Shown: positions 34,201 through 42,761, counted from the first letter of the stretch. The stretch is 64,000 nucleotides of DNA from Oscillospiraceae bacterium (GCA_017465745.1 JAFTVM010000090.1:1-64000), one strand, 5' to 3'. Notes: generated by a model not told the origin, from the letters alone. Numbers and translations are program-made.

Positions 34201-34500
34201 CTCAGCTGCAAGGTGGATGCAAGGGGCAACCTGGTGGGGGACCTGGCCAACCGCAGTCAGCTGCGGCTGCTGGAGGCGTTCGTCATGAAGACCCTTGGCG
34301 AAATTGTGGACGACATTGCTTCCGGCAATGTATCCCCCAACCCCTATACCCGGGGCAGCAGTCACAACGCCTGCAGCTTCTGTCCCTTCGGCGCCGTGTG
34401 CCACGAGGGGGAGGTGGAGGGCCGCCGGAACCGGGCGGCGGTATCCGCCGATGAATTCTGGGAAGAGATCGAAAGAAGGAGGGATCCGCAATGCCACTGA
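31204..34500 (+). CDS. addB: ATP-dependent helicase/nuclease subunit B
   Basis: Subunit of the AddAB end-resecting helicase-nuclease for recombinational repair. 1,098 residues with an inactive helicase-like fold, the C-terminal nuclease motif VVDYKTGKKDFDY near 900, and four Cys of the iron-sulphur pin: one in AECRLSYF near 741 and CSFCPFGAVC near 1056-1065. The Walker A lysine loop seen in Bacillus AddB is absent here (LLLGTDWTACRDEV), as in RexB-type subunits. It overlaps addA by ten nt. The ATG follows a weak GGCGGTGG. Confidence 0.9.
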   Translation: MLHLLLGTDWTACRDEVLARISRDVKNEKGGRILMVPELISHDTERRLCAAAGDTASRFAEVLSFTRLSRRVSDDLEMAGADCLDGGGRLVAMAAAARSVPQELRSFGSVATNPEFLAEIIDAVDEFKRCCITSTDLMAAAEKTEGRLSEKLKELSLLMSAYDAICENGRRDPREKETLLLEQLRDGEFAQNHVFYIDGFPDFTRQHMEILEHLIRFSRDVTISVNCAPTRFLTGANQREFVGLAFEKAHETAADILDFARRSGIACQVEIIEPNPTPLEPLRQKLFQGSLEGVKLDCLKVIRADGIYDECVAAAERIMELVRGGCRYRDIVVVCGDLGGYKPQMEMVFERTGIPLYLSGTEDILDKSVVVTVLAALDAALDGFEQRSMLRYLRSILSPLDPDTCDLVENYAVTWGIRGKRWMEEWKNHPQGLQENWSDADTALLARLNEARALAVGPLDDLRRSFADARNLGGQVKAIYTFLEGIHLAEHLDTLAQELDAAGDNRSAQILNQLWEILLTALEQLYDVLGDAVFDADSFIRLFKLLLSQYNVGTIPPVLDAVQAGQASAMRCHQQRHLIVLGGQEGNLPGYTGSTGLLTDQERDTLRKLDLPLTGGSLEGIQAEFAEIYGCFCGASETVTVCYSGGQPSFVTRRVAAMAGCETEPETRLAAAQADAREAGAYLASLNAGGVAGRIGIADEFEEICRRRGYTLGTVEREHIEKLYGKTLHLSASQVNTQAECRLSYFLKYGLRAKERKEAAIDPAEFGTYVHDVLENTVKDVMGRGGFHKVSLEETQQIAAGYSDAYAAKRFAVLSTERLDYLFRRNRRELEIIVEELWSELSVSDFQPAGVEVQFDRDGAYPPIQLRSRAMRAYLMGFVDRVDTWQWRDQSYYRVVDYKTGKKDFDYTDILSGVGLQMLLYLFALENGGLVGDNSQAAGVQYFSARAPYVSIDGREDQEKLEKERKKNRKRRGLLLNESHVLEAMEPRPDREGKWDPQWLSCKVDARGNLVGDLANRSQLRLLEAFVMKTLGEIVDDIASGNVSPNPYTRGSSHNACSFCPFGAVCHEGEVEGRRNRAAVSADEFWEEIERRRDPQCH

Positions 34501-37500
34501 CCAAGCAACAGGAAACTGCCAGCCTGAACCGGGGCGGCAATCTGCTGGTGTCCGCTGCTGCCGGCTCCGGCAAGACCAAGGTCCTGGTGGAGCGGCTCAT
34601 GGAGTATCTGAAGGATACACGGGTCAATCTGGACGATTTTCTGATCATTACATACACCAAGGCTGCCGCTGCCGAGCTGCGGGGTAAGATCGCTGCCCGG
34701 CTGACGGAGGCCATTGCGGATGACCCTGACAACCGCCATCTCCAGCGGCAGATCCAGCGCCTGTTCCTGGCGAAAATTTCCACTGTCCACGGCTTCTGCG
34801 GTGATGTGGTACGGGAATACGCCCGGCAGCTGAAGCTCAGCGGTGATTTCCGTGTGGCCGATGAAAATGAGTGTGCCGAGATCCGGGAGCGGGTCCTGTC
34901 CGACCTGCTGGACCGGGCCTATGAAAATGCCCACGAGGACGAGGATTTCCGGGCCTTCGTGGATACCCAGGGCCTGGGCCGGGACGACCGGCTGGTGGCC
35001 GATATTGTGCTGAAGGTTTATGACAGTGCCATGTGCCACCCCGACCCCGAACAGTGGCTGGATAAATGCCTGCGCGACGCCGATGTGGAATCCGTTTCCG
35101 ATGCTTCCCAGACCGTCTGGGGTCAGTACCTGATGGAGGAATTCTTTTCCTATCTGGATCTGCACATCACCGCCATGGAGCGGTGCCTGGCTATCGCCGA
35201 AGAAAATGACGAGAAGGGCAAGGTCATTCTGAATCTGAAGGTGTCCCTGGTGGATCTGCGGAGCCTTCGCTCATGTGAAAGCTGGGATGCGGTGGCGGCC
35301 CACCGGCCCATCGAATACGGGCGGCTGACATTCCCGAAGAATTTTGACGAGAATGCCAAGGCCCGGATCAAGGCCTGCCGGGAGGCCTGCAAGAAGGGCA
35401 TCGAGAAACAGCTGGCCTGGTTTACAGATGATTCCGCTCAGATCCTGAGCGACCTGTCCCAGTCCGCTGCCGCGGCGCGGGGACTCATCGCCCTGGTGCG
35501 CCGGTTCCGGGAAGAATTCAGCAAAGCCAAGCGCATCCGCCGCTGTGTGGACTTTGGGGATCTGGAGCATCTGGTGCTGGAGCTGCTGTGGCGGGACAAC
35601 GGTCTGGGGGAGAAGATCCGCACCGCAGCCGCCCGTGAGCTGCGGGAGCGGTTCGTGGAGATTATGGTGGACGAGTACCAGGATTCCAACCAGGTGCAGG
35701 ACGCCATCTTCACCGCCCTCACCGGCGACGCCCACCACTGCTTTATGGTGGGTGATGTGAAGCAGTCCATCTACCAGTTTCGTCTGGCAGATCCCGGCAT
35801 CTTCCTGGAAAAGTATAACTGCTATGCCCATGTGGAGCAGGCGGAGCCGGGGGAGGGGCGGAAGGTCCTCCTCAGCGCCAATTTCCGCTCCGGCCCCGAG
35901 GTCATCGAGGCGGTGAACCATGTGTTCGAAAGCTGCATGTGCCAGCGGGTGGGCGGTCTGCACTACGGCGCGGACGAAGCACTCCATGAGGGGCTGACCC
36001 GCAAGAGCCTGCCGGAGCCGGGCGTGGAGCTGCACTGCATCGATGTGGAAAGCGACACCTACGCCGAGGAAGCGGCCTATGTGGCCCGGCGGATCCAGGA
36101 AATGCTGGACACCGGCACCCTGATCCGGGACAAAGACACCCTGCGGCCCGTCAGGCCCGACGATATCGTGATCCTGCTGCGTTCTCCCGGCAGCGTGGGC
36201 GGGCAGTTCCGCAATGCTCTGGAAGCCCGGGGCATCCGCTGCACCACGGGCGGCGGTACCAACCTGCTGGAAGCCTCGGAGATCCAGACCCTGCGCTCCA
36301 TTTTGCAGATCGTCTCCAATCCCCGGCAGGATATTCCCCTCATCGCCGCCATGGCAAGCCCTGTCTTCGGTTTCTCTGCTGATGAACTGGCGTCCTTCCG
36401 GGGCGGGAATACCAAATGCACCCTCTACGATGCCCTGACCGCCCAGGAAAATGAAAAGAACCGGGCCTTTCTGGGGACCCTGGCGGTGCTGCGGCGGGAT
36501 GCCCGGATGTATTCCATCGCCCACCTGATCCAGAAGATCTTCGCTCTGACCCGAATGGACAGCATCTATGCCGCCATGGCTGACGGCGAGATCCGACGGG
36601 CGAACCTACAGGCCTTCTACCAGCTGGCTGCCGGATATGAAAACGGCAGTCACCGGGATCTGGAGCAGTTCCTGGAATACCTGGCAATGCAGGAGGAAAA
36701 GGGATTGAAGGTGGAGGGCGAAAGCGCCGCCGGCGCGGTCACTGTTATGAGTATCCACAAGTCCAAGGGCCTGGAATTCCCGGTGGTGTTTCTGTGCGGC
36801 CTGTCGCGGCAGTTCAATCAGGAGAGCCTGCGGGCCCAGGTGCTGTGCCACAAGGAGCTGGGGCTGGGCCTGAGTGTGGCCGACGGCGATAAACGGGTGC
36901 GCTACGCAACACTGGCCAAGCGGGCCATCATGGCTAAGACCGCCGCAGAAAGCCTGTCGGAGGAAATGCGGGTGCTGTATGTGGCCATGACCCGGCCACA
37001 GGACCGGCTCATCATGACCTACGCCGTGAAAAAGGTCCAGGAGAAACTGGACAAGCTGGCCATGCAGATGGATCCTGCCGGAAATGAACGGCTGGTGCGG
37101 GACGTGAGCTGTCCCGGCGACTGGGTGCTGCTGGCGGCCATCCGCCGCCGGGAGGGCAGCGCCCTGCTGGATGACCCGGAGCTTCGCTGGCTGTGCGATA
37201 CGGACCGGGACCACCGGTGGAAAATGGTCATCGGCCAGGCACCGGAGATCGTGCAGACCGGATCCCGGGTGGAGGAAGAGCCGAAAACACTGCCCGCCGG
37301 GGCTGAGGAACGGCTGAGAGCGGCCCTGGCCTTCCGCTATGGTCATACAGCTGCCACCGAGACGCCCTCCAAGCAGACGGCCACCCAGCGCAAGGGCCGC
37401 TTCAAGGATGAAGAAGCGGCAGAGGATACCGCAGAACCGAAGGTGCTCCACCGCAGCTGGCGTAAGCCCAGCTTCATGGAGGCGCAGCATCGGGGTAAGG

Positions 37501-37997
37501 ACTACGGTAATGCCATGCACGCCGCCATGCAGTACATCCGCTACGAGGCCTGCGGCAGCCTGGAGCGTGTCAACGCCGAACTGGACCGCCTGGCGGCCAA
37601 TGGCCTGCTGACTGCGCAGCAGCGGAGCATGGTCAGCGCCGGAAAGATCGCAGCCTTCTTTGCCTCGCCTTTCGGTCTGCGGCTTCGGGACGGCACGGAA
37701 TATCTGCGGGAATTCAAGTTTTCCATTCTGGATGACGGCAGCAGCTACCGTGCCGGACTGGCCGGGGAACAGGTGCTGCTGCAGGGTGTTGTGGACTGTG
37801 CTCTGCTGGAAGAGGACGGCATCACCGTGGTGGATTTCAAGACAGACTTCGTGACGGCGGAAAACCTGGATGCCGTGGTGGCGCGTTACCGTCCCCAGGT
37901 GGATACCTACGCCGACGCACTGGAAAGGATCTACGGCAGGCGTGTCAAGGCGGCCTACCTCTATTTCTTCCGGCTGGGAGAATTCGTAAAGATCTGA
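34491..37997 (+). CDS. addA: ATP-dependent helicase/nuclease subunit A
   Basis: 1,168-residue UvrD-like helicase fused to a RecB-family nuclease. Motifs: Walker A AAAGSGKT at residues 22-29, STVHGFC (motif Ic region), VDEYQDSNQVQD (motif II), GDVKQSIYQFR (motif III), ANFRSGPEV (motif IV), a VMSIHKSKGLEFPVV motif (V), VAMTRPQDRL (VI), and nuclease VVDFKTDF near 1112. GGAGGGA lies inside the addB end, giving coupled expression of the two subunits. Confidence 0.95.
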   Translation: MPLTKQQETASLNRGGNLLVSAAAGSGKTKVLVERLMEYLKDTRVNLDDFLIITYTKAAAAELRGKIAARLTEAIADDPDNRHLQRQIQRLFLAKISTVHGFCGDVVREYARQLKLSGDFRVADENECAEIRERVLSDLLDRAYENAHEDEDFRAFVDTQGLGRDDRLVADIVLKVYDSAMCHPDPEQWLDKCLRDADVESVSDASQTVWGQYLMEEFFSYLDLHITAMERCLAIAEENDEKGKVILNLKVSLVDLRSLRSCESWDAVAAHRPIEYGRLTFPKNFDENAKARIKACREACKKGIEKQLAWFTDDSAQILSDLSQSAAAARGLIALVRRFREEFSKAKRIRRCVDFGDLEHLVLELLWRDNGLGEKIRTAAARELRERFVEIMVDEYQDSNQVQDAIFTALTGDAHHCFMVGDVKQSIYQFRLADPGIFLEKYNCYAHVEQAEPGEGRKVLLSANFRSGPEVIEAVNHVFESCMCQRVGGLHYGADEALHEGLTRKSLPEPGVELHCIDVESDTYAEEAAYVARRIQEMLDTGTLIRDKDTLRPVRPDDIVILLRSPGSVGGQFRNALEARGIRCTTGGGTNLLEASEIQTLRSILQIVSNPRQDIPLIAAMASPVFGFSADELASFRGGNTKCTLYDALTAQENEKNRAFLGTLAVLRRDARMYSIAHLIQKIFALTRMDSIYAAMADGEIRRANLQAFYQLAAGYENGSHRDLEQFLEYLAMQEEKGLKVEGESAAGAVTVMSIHKSKGLEFPVVFLCGLSRQFNQESLRAQVLCHKELGLGLSVADGDKRVRYATLAKRAIMAKTAAESLSEEMRVLYVAMTRPQDRLIMTYAVKKVQEKLDKLAMQMDPAGNERLVRDVSCPGDWVLLAAIRRREGSALLDDPELRWLCDTDRDHRWKMVIGQAPEIVQTGSRVEEEPKTLPAGAEERLRAALAFRYGHTAATETPSKQTATQRKGRFKDEEAAEDTAEPKVLHRSWRKPSFMEAQHRGKDYGNAMHAAMQYIRYEACGSLERVNAELDRLAANGLLTAQQRSMVSAGKIAAFFASPFGLRLRDGTEYLREFKFSILDDGSSYRAGLAGEQVLLQGVVDCALLEEDGITVVDFKTDFVTAENLDAVVARYRPQVDTYADALERIYGRRVKAAYLYFFRLGEFVKI

Positions 37998-38001
37998 CGA
38001 T

Positions 38002-38037
38002 AAAAAATGCCCCCTCGGCAGAGGGGGCATTTTTACG
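38002..38037. terminator. Bidirectional terminator after addA
   Basis: The stem AAAAATGCCCCCTC pairs with its complement around GGCA, with T- and A-tracts on both sides; it also ends the convergent Asn/Gln-rich small gene. Confidence 0.9.
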
Positions 38038-38038
38038 C

Positions 38039-38218
38039 TTAGCGGCAGTTACGGTTCTGGCTCTGGTTGGAATTCTGATTGGAATTCTGGTTGCCGGCAC
38101 GGCTGTAGTTCTGGTTCTGGGTATTCTGGGTGCCGTTCTGGGTCTTGTTCTGGCCCTGGTTCTGATTCTGATTCTGGTACTGGTTGGAATTCTGGTTCTT
38201 GTTCTGATTGTAATTCAT
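38039..38218 (-). CDS. 59-residue Asn/Gln-rich small protein, possibly spore-specific
   Basis: MNYNQNKNQN...NQSQNRNCR: 21 Asn and 16 Gln of 59 residues (63%), no hydrophobic segment, few charges, one Cys at position 58. The gene has GGAGGAAG five nt before ATG and its own SigG-like promoter, follows spoVAE, and ends at a terminator. Composition recalls gamma-type small acid-soluble spore proteins, which store amino acids in the forespore, but the SspE repeat pattern is not present. Coat-like or other low-complexity spore proteins are alternatives. Function is inferred from context only. Confidence 0.7.
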   Translation of the reverse strand: MNYNQNKNQNSNQYQNQNQNQGQNKTQNGTQNTQNQNYSRAGNQNSNQNSNQSQNRNCR

Positions 38219-38258
38219 GTCTCTTCCTCCAAAGTGTTTTCGGGAACTGGCCCTGCAA

Positions 38259-38287
38259 TAGTGTGTGCAGTTTTTCAGGCTTTATCC
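38259..38287 (-). promoter_or_regulatory. Candidate SigG promoter for the Asn/Gln-rich gene
   Basis: Minus strand GGATA (4/5 of GHATR), 17-bp spacer, CACACTA (6/7 of CATNHTA), overlapping the end of spoVAE. The predicted leader is about 33 nt. Confidence 0.45.
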
Positions 38288-38631
38288 TTCGGTTTGAAAA
38301 TCAGACTGACGAGAAGCCCTGCCATGATGGCGGCGGTGATGCCGCAGGCAGCGGCTTTCAGTCCGCCGGAGAAAATACCCAGAAAACCGTCGGCATTGAC
38401 GGCTTTCCGTACGCCCTGGCTCAGCAGATATCCGAACCCCGTCAGGGGCACGGAGGCGCCGGCTCCTGCAAATTCCACGAGGGGCTTGTAAAGTCCCAGG
38501 CCGCCGAAGAAAACGCCTGCAACTACATAGCCCACCAGAATCCGGGCAGGGGAGAGCCTGGTTTTGTCGATGAGGATCTGCCCGATGAGGCACAGCAGGC
38601 CGCCCACAAGAAATGCTTTCAGATAGTCCAT
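38275..38631 (-). CDS. spoVAE: Stage V sporulation protein AE (SpoVAEb type)
   Basis: 118-residue inner-membrane protein of the SpoVA channel that moves dipicolinate/Ca into the spore and out on germination. The family sequence AFLVGGLLCLIGQILID and LYKPLVEFAGAGASVPLTGFG is clear, with three or four hydrophobic segments. The ATG follows GGGAGGGA, one nt after the spoVAD stop. spoVAC, normally upstream of spoVAD, is missing from this locus. Confidence 0.92.
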   Translation of the reverse strand: MDYLKAFLVGGLLCLIGQILIDKTRLSPARILVGYVVAGVFFGGLGLYKPLVEFAGAGASVPLTGFGYLLSQGVRKAVNADGFLGIFSGGLKAAACGITAAIMAGLLVSLIFKPKDKA

Positions 38632-38632
38632 G

Positions 38633-39652
38633 TCAGTCCCTCCCGCAGTGGATAGATACGGCGTGGCATACACCGGGGATGGGCAGCCCCTGCTGGGTGG
38701 AGGTGGGCGACAGCAGCGCCCCGGTGCCGCAGAAGAGGATCCGTTTCAGTTCGCCTTCTTTCAGCTTTCCCAGCAGGAATCCGCACAGGGTCACCGCGCT
38801 GCAGCCGCAGCCGGAGCCGCCGGAATGGACATCCTGTCCCACGCAGTCGAAGACCAGGGTCCCGCAGTCGGTGAGCTTTCCGCCCAGATTCAGCCCATCC
38901 CGGTTTGCCAGCTCCATCAGTACATCCTTACCCAGCTGCCCCAGATCCCCGGTGACGATGAGATCAAAGTCTTCCGGGACACAGCCCAGATCCTCCATGT
39001 GGGCGCGGATGGTTGCCAGGGCCGCCGGAGCCATGGCGGGTCCCATGTTGGCGGCGTCCTTGATGCCCAGCTCTGTGACGGTGCCGATGGTACAGCTTTC
39101 GATCCGGGGGCCTGTGCCGGAAGACTGTACCAGGGCAGCACCTGCTCCCGTGACCGTCCACTGGGCGGTGGGAGTCCGCTGGCCGCCATAGCCCAGGGGG
39201 AAGCGGTACTGCCGCTCCGAGGATGCGAAATGGGAGGAGGTCATGGCCACCACCCGGTCAGCAAAGCCGCCGCCCACCACCATGGAAGCCACCAGCAGGC
39301 TCTCGGCCATGGTGGAGCAGGCACCGTAAAGCCCCAGATGGGGCAGCCCCGTGTTGTTCAGGCTGAAGGACGAGCCGATGCACTGGTTCAGAAGATCCCC
39401 GGACAGCACCAGATCGACGTCCCTGTTTTTTACCCCTGCTTTCTGTACCAGGGTGTTCAGTGCCAGCTGCTGCATGTATTTTTCCGCCTGCTCCCAGCTG
39501 GCCTGGCCGAATTTCGTATCCTGGGAGGTCACATCGAAGGTATCCGCCAGGGGACCTTCGCTCTCCTTTTTTCCAGCCACACTGGCCCAGCAGTCGATCA
39601 CCGGCTGATGCGCCAGGATAAAGCTCTGGCGTCCGCGCTTGTGAATGGCCAT
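38633..39652 (-). CDS. spoVAD: Stage V sporulation protein AD
   Basis: 339 residues; the dipicolinate-binding SpoVA component, built on a thiolase-like fold. Recognisable segments are GAKKESEGPLADTF-type (here VAGKKESEGPLADTFD), LYGACSTMAESL near 125, GYGGQRTPTAQWTVTGAGA near 165, and a C-terminal GTGALLSPTSTQQGLPIPGVCHAV. GAGGTGG precedes ATG. It is the first gene of spoVAD-spoVAE behind a SigG-like promoter. Confidence 0.95.
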   Translation of the reverse strand: MAIHKRGRQSFILAHQPVIDCWASVAGKKESEGPLADTFDVTSQDTKFGQASWEQAEKYMQQLALNTLVQKAGVKNRDVDLVLSGDLLNQCIGSSFSLNNTGLPHLGLYGACSTMAESLLVASMVVGGGFADRVVAMTSSHFASSERQYRFPLGYGGQRTPTAQWTVTGAGAALVQSSGTGPRIESCTIGTVTELGIKDAANMGPAMAPAALATIRAHMEDLGCVPEDFDLIVTGDLGQLGKDVLMELANRDGLNLGGKLTDCGTLVFDCVGQDVHSGGSGCGCSAVTLCGFLLGKLKEGELKRILFCGTGALLSPTSTQQGLPIPGVCHAVSIHCGRD

Positions 39653-39679
39653 AGATCCACCTCTTTCGTTTGTTTGTGT

Positions 39680-39708
39680 TATTATGTCCGGCGCGGGCCA
39701 TTTTATGA
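39680..39708 (-). promoter_or_regulatory. Candidate SigG promoter for spoVAD-spoVAE
   Basis: Minus strand TCATA (4/5 of GHATR), 17-bp spacer, CATAATA (full match to CATNHTA). It matches the forespore-specific regulation known for spoVA. Confidence 0.55.
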
Positions 39709-39712
39709 AATA

Positions 39713-39741
39713 TTGAAAAGCGGTGGCAATGCGTGTATAAT
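39713..39741 (+). promoter_or_regulatory. SigA promoter for the GNAT-MATE operon
   Basis: TTGAAA, 17-bp spacer, TATAAT. Confidence 0.75.
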
Positions 39742-39763
39742 AGCAAAAAAGGAGGAATGGAAC

Positions 39764-40270
39764 ATGGAAAAAAGAACCCCCTCTGTCCGCGCCGCCACGG
39801 CGGCGGATCTGGAGGAGATCGTGAAGATTTATGATCACGCCCGCAGCTTTATGCGCGCCTGCGGCAATATGACCCAGTGGCCGGACAGCAGTTATCCCAA
39901 TCTTGCGTCCGCCAGGGAGGATCTGGAAAAAGGCGTGATTTATGTGGCGGAAAATGGGGGAGCAGTCGTGGGCACCTTTGTAATGATGCCCGGCCCCGAT
40001 GATACCTATGTCTGCATCGAAAACGGTGCCTGGCGCAGCGATGCGCCTTACGGCGTCATCCACCGGGTGGCTTCCCGGGGCGGCGGCGTTCTGGGTGCAG
40101 CACTGGAATATGCGAAGACCCGGTTCGACCACATCCGCATGGATACCCACGCCGACAACGCACCCATGCGTCACTTGCTGGAAAAGAGCGGCTTCTCCCA
40201 CCGGGGCACCATTTATGTCTCCGACGGCACGCCCCGGATGGCCTTCGACCTGCTGAAGGAGGATGCATAA
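39764..40270 (+). CDS. GNAT family N-acetyltransferase
   Basis: 168 residues. The acetyltransferase pattern is visible: N-terminal VRAATAADLEEIVKIYDHAR, a central strand pair (VIYVAENGGAVVGTFVMM), and HADNAPMRHLLEKSGFSHRGTI at the C-terminal half. The acetyl-CoA Q/RxxGxG/A loop is poorly matched (RGGGVLGAAL). The substrate is unknown. GGAGGAA lies six nt before the ATG. The stop overlaps the MATE start by one base. Confidence 0.78.
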   Translation: MEKRTPSVRAATAADLEEIVKIYDHARSFMRACGNMTQWPDSSYPNLASAREDLEKGVIYVAENGGAVVGTFVMMPGPDDTYVCIENGAWRSDAPYGVIHRVASRGGGVLGAALEYAKTRFDHIRMDTHADNAPMRHLLEKSGFSHRGTIYVSDGTPRMAFDLLKEDA

Positions 40271-41649
40271 TGGCTAAAGTCAATGATCTTGGACGGGATC
40301 CCATTCCCGCTCTCGTGCTACGCATCGCCATCCCCAGCATGCTGGCCCAGTTTGTCAGCGTGTTTTACAGCATTGTCGACCGCATTTTTGTCAGCTCCAT
40401 CCCGGAGGTGGGGGATCTGGCTCTGGCGGGCCTGGGCGTATGCGGCCCGGTGGTGACCATGGTGGGCTCCTTCGCTTTCCTCATCGGCATCGGCGGCACC
40501 CCCCTCATGGGCATCAGCCTGGGGGAGCGGAATCCCGCCCGGGCCAGGCAGATCGTGGCAAACTGCTTCGCCATGCTGCTGGCGCTGTCTGCCATTCTGA
40601 CGGCTGCGGTGTTCGCCCTGAAAGAGCCGATGCTGCGGCTCTTCGGCGCCAGTGACATCACATATGAATATGCCGACGCCTATTTCAGCGTCTACATTGC
40701 CGGCACAGTCTTTGCCCTGCTGTCCACGGGCATGAATCAGTTCATCATCGCCCAGGGCTACGCCAAGACGGGTATGCTGTCCATCATGATCGGCACGGTG
40801 ATGAACATTATCCTGGACCCCGTGTTTATTTTTGTCTTCGACATGGGCGTCAGCGGCGCTGCGCTGGCCACCATCATCAGCCAGGCTGCCAGCGCGGCGT
40901 TCGTCATCTGCTTCCTGTTCAGCCGCCGCAGCAATGTGAAGATCTCCTTTGGCGGCTATGACCTGGGAATCTGTCTGCGGGTGCTGAAGCTGGGCTTCAC
41001 ACCCTTTGCCATCATCGCCGTGGACAATGTGATGATCATCGCCATGAACGCCCTGCTCCAGAAATATGGCGGCCCCGCCCAGGGTGATATCCTGGTGACG
41101 GTAAACACCATTGTTCAGAGCTTCATGCTGGTGGTGACCATGCCCCTGGGCGGGATCAGCGGCGGCACCCAGTGTATCCTCAGCTACAATTACGGTGCCT
41201 GCAATTCGGAGCGTGTCATCAAGGGGCACCGGTTCATTACCGCCATCTGCGCAGGTTACACCACGGTGCTGTTCATTCTGGCCCGTACATGCGGCCCGCT
41301 GTTCATCAGTCTGTTTACGGAAGACGCCGCCATCGCGGCAGAAGCCTTCCGGGCCATCAAGATCGTTACCCTGGCCATCATCCCGCTGGGCGTCCAGTAT
41401 GCCATTATTGACGGCCTGACGGGCATGGGGCAGGTACAGCTGTCGCTGCCGCTGAGCTTCTGGCGGAAGCTGGTGTATTTCGTTTCCATCTTCCTGCTGG
41501 CGGATCTGGCGGGGGCGCCCAGTGTGTTCTTCGCCGAGCCCATCTCCGATATTCTTGGCCCTCTGGTGTCCATCCCGGTGTGCATGAAGGCGCTGCCCCG
41601 GATCATGAAAGACCGGGAACAGGATCTGAGACCGAGAAAATACAGCTGA
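40270..41649 (+). CDS. MATE family efflux transporter
   Basis: 459 residues with twelve predicted helices in two pseudo-repeats (PSMLAQFVSVFYSIVDRIFV at the N-terminus; LGFTPFAIIAVDNVMIIAMN in the second half). An Na+- or H+-driven exporter of cationic drugs or metabolites by family. It is coupled to the GNAT gene (TAATG overlap). Substrate not predictable. Confidence 0.9.
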   Translation: MAKVNDLGRDPIPALVLRIAIPSMLAQFVSVFYSIVDRIFVSSIPEVGDLALAGLGVCGPVVTMVGSFAFLIGIGGTPLMGISLGERNPARARQIVANCFAMLLALSAILTAAVFALKEPMLRLFGASDITYEYADAYFSVYIAGTVFALLSTGMNQFIIAQGYAKTGMLSIMIGTVMNIILDPVFIFVFDMGVSGAALATIISQAASAAFVICFLFSRRSNVKISFGGYDLGICLRVLKLGFTPFAIIAVDNVMIIAMNALLQKYGGPAQGDILVTVNTIVQSFMLVVTMPLGGISGGTQCILSYNYGACNSERVIKGHRFITAICAGYTTVLFILARTCGPLFISLFTEDAAIAAEAFRAIKIVTLAIIPLGVQYAIIDGLTGMGQVQLSLPLSFWRKLVYFVSIFLLADLAGAPSVFFAEPISDILGPLVSIPVCMKALPRIMKDREQDLRPRKYS

Positions 41650-41675
41650 ATATGCCAACGTAGCCCTACAGAATA

Positions 41676-41712
41676 CGAAAAAACCGCCGCTCCTTTTCGG
41701 AGCGGCGGATTC
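41676..41712. terminator. Terminator between MATE and NlpC/P60 genes
   Basis: The stem CCGCCGCTCC/GGAGCGGCGG with loop TTTTC; the better T-tract (TTTTTT) is on the minus side, so it mainly ends the NlpC/P60 transcript. Confidence 0.85.
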
Positions 41713-41720
41713 ATTTTTAT

Positions 41721-42719
41721 TTAGCCGATGCGGCGGGCGCCGTAGTAGTGCTCGGCGTAGTAGCCGGAGGACAGGTCGCTGTACTTGACCACGTCGCCGG
41801 AGTGGGGGGAGTGGATGAACTGGCCGTCACCCACGTAGATGCCCACATGGGAGATACCGGACGCGTAGGTGCCTGCGAAGAACACCAGGTCGCCGGGCTG
41901 CAGGTTATCCTTGGAAACGTAAGTACCCATCTTGTACTGAGTGGTAGCAGTACGGTAGGGGGAGTAGCCCAGAGTCTTCAGGGTGTAGTAGACCAGGCCG
42001 GAGCAGTCGAAACCGCTGGGAGATTCACCGCCCCAGACATAGGGGATGCCCAGGCAGCTCTCGGCCACAGCCACAATGCGCTTGCCCAGAGTATTCTCTT
42101 CTTCCTCCTCTTCCTTGTAGTCAGGATCCTGGGCGGCCTTCAGTGCGGAAGCGCTGACGGCGATGCCGGTGGTCTTGCCGTTGCGGAAGAAGATGGGGGA
42201 CTTGGCGGAGTCCTTGTTTTCGTAGGGGATCTCGGTCAGATCCAGGTAATCACTGCGGATATAGCAGACGTTTTCACCGTAGATGACCTTGTACCAGCCG
42301 TCGTTCATGCCGATGATGTAGGCCTTGTCGCCCTTGTCGGCACGCGCCACGGCCTTGTATGCGGTGCTGGGGCCGCTGCGCAGGTTGACGGCGGAGCCGT
42401 TGACCTTGCCGTAGCCCAGCTCGGCGTTCTCACGGGTGAGGATGCTCAGATAATCGGAATGCATGTAGCCTTCCTGCAGATTGTAAATAACCTTATACCA
42501 TTCGCCGGATCGGCTGACGACCACTGCAACCTCGCCCTTGGAGGCGGAGTCCAGAACACTGGAGCTGGTGGTTGCGCGGGAGCGCAGGCGCAGGCCGGAG
42601 CCGGTGATAAAGGCGATGCCATACTTGATGTCGCCGCGGGCAGCGGCAGTGATGGAGATGGTGCTCACCAGCGTGATCAGAACCAGGACCAGGCAAATGA
42701 GACGCTTATAGTTTTTCAT
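41721..42719 (-). CDS. Secreted SH3-domain/NlpC-P60 cell-wall hydrolase
   Basis: 332 residues. A signal peptide (KRLICLVLVLITLVSTISITAAA) is followed by two bacterial SH3 domains (about 38-95 and 102-160, each with LRSxxxTxxxV and WYKVIY), a Glu-rich linker (EEEEEEN), and a C-terminal NlpC/P60 domain with the catalytic Cys in GFDCSGLVYY near 235, His in ISHVGIYVG near 288, and a third polar residue in FIHSPHSG. It probably cleaves D-gamma-Glu-diaminoacyl bonds in peptidoglycan. It follows the 96-residue gene with no terminator between them. Confidence 0.92.
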   Translation of the reverse strand: MKNYKRLICLVLVLITLVSTISITAAARGDIKYGIAFITGSGLRLRSRATTSSSVLDSASKGEVAVVVSRSGEWYKVIYNLQEGYMHSDYLSILTRENAELGYGKVNGSAVNLRSGPSTAYKAVARADKGDKAYIIGMNDGWYKVIYGENVCYIRSDYLDLTEIPYENKDSAKSPIFFRNGKTTGIAVSASALKAAQDPDYKEEEEEENTLGKRIVAVAESCLGIPYVWGGESPSGFDCSGLVYYTLKTLGYSPYRTATTQYKMGTYVSKDNLQPGDLVFFAGTYASGISHVGIYVGDGQFIHSPHSGDVVKYSDLSSGYYAEHYYGARRIG

Positions 42720-42761
42720 ACGATACCCTCCGTCTTACTTTCTATCTATTGGTAACGGTAA

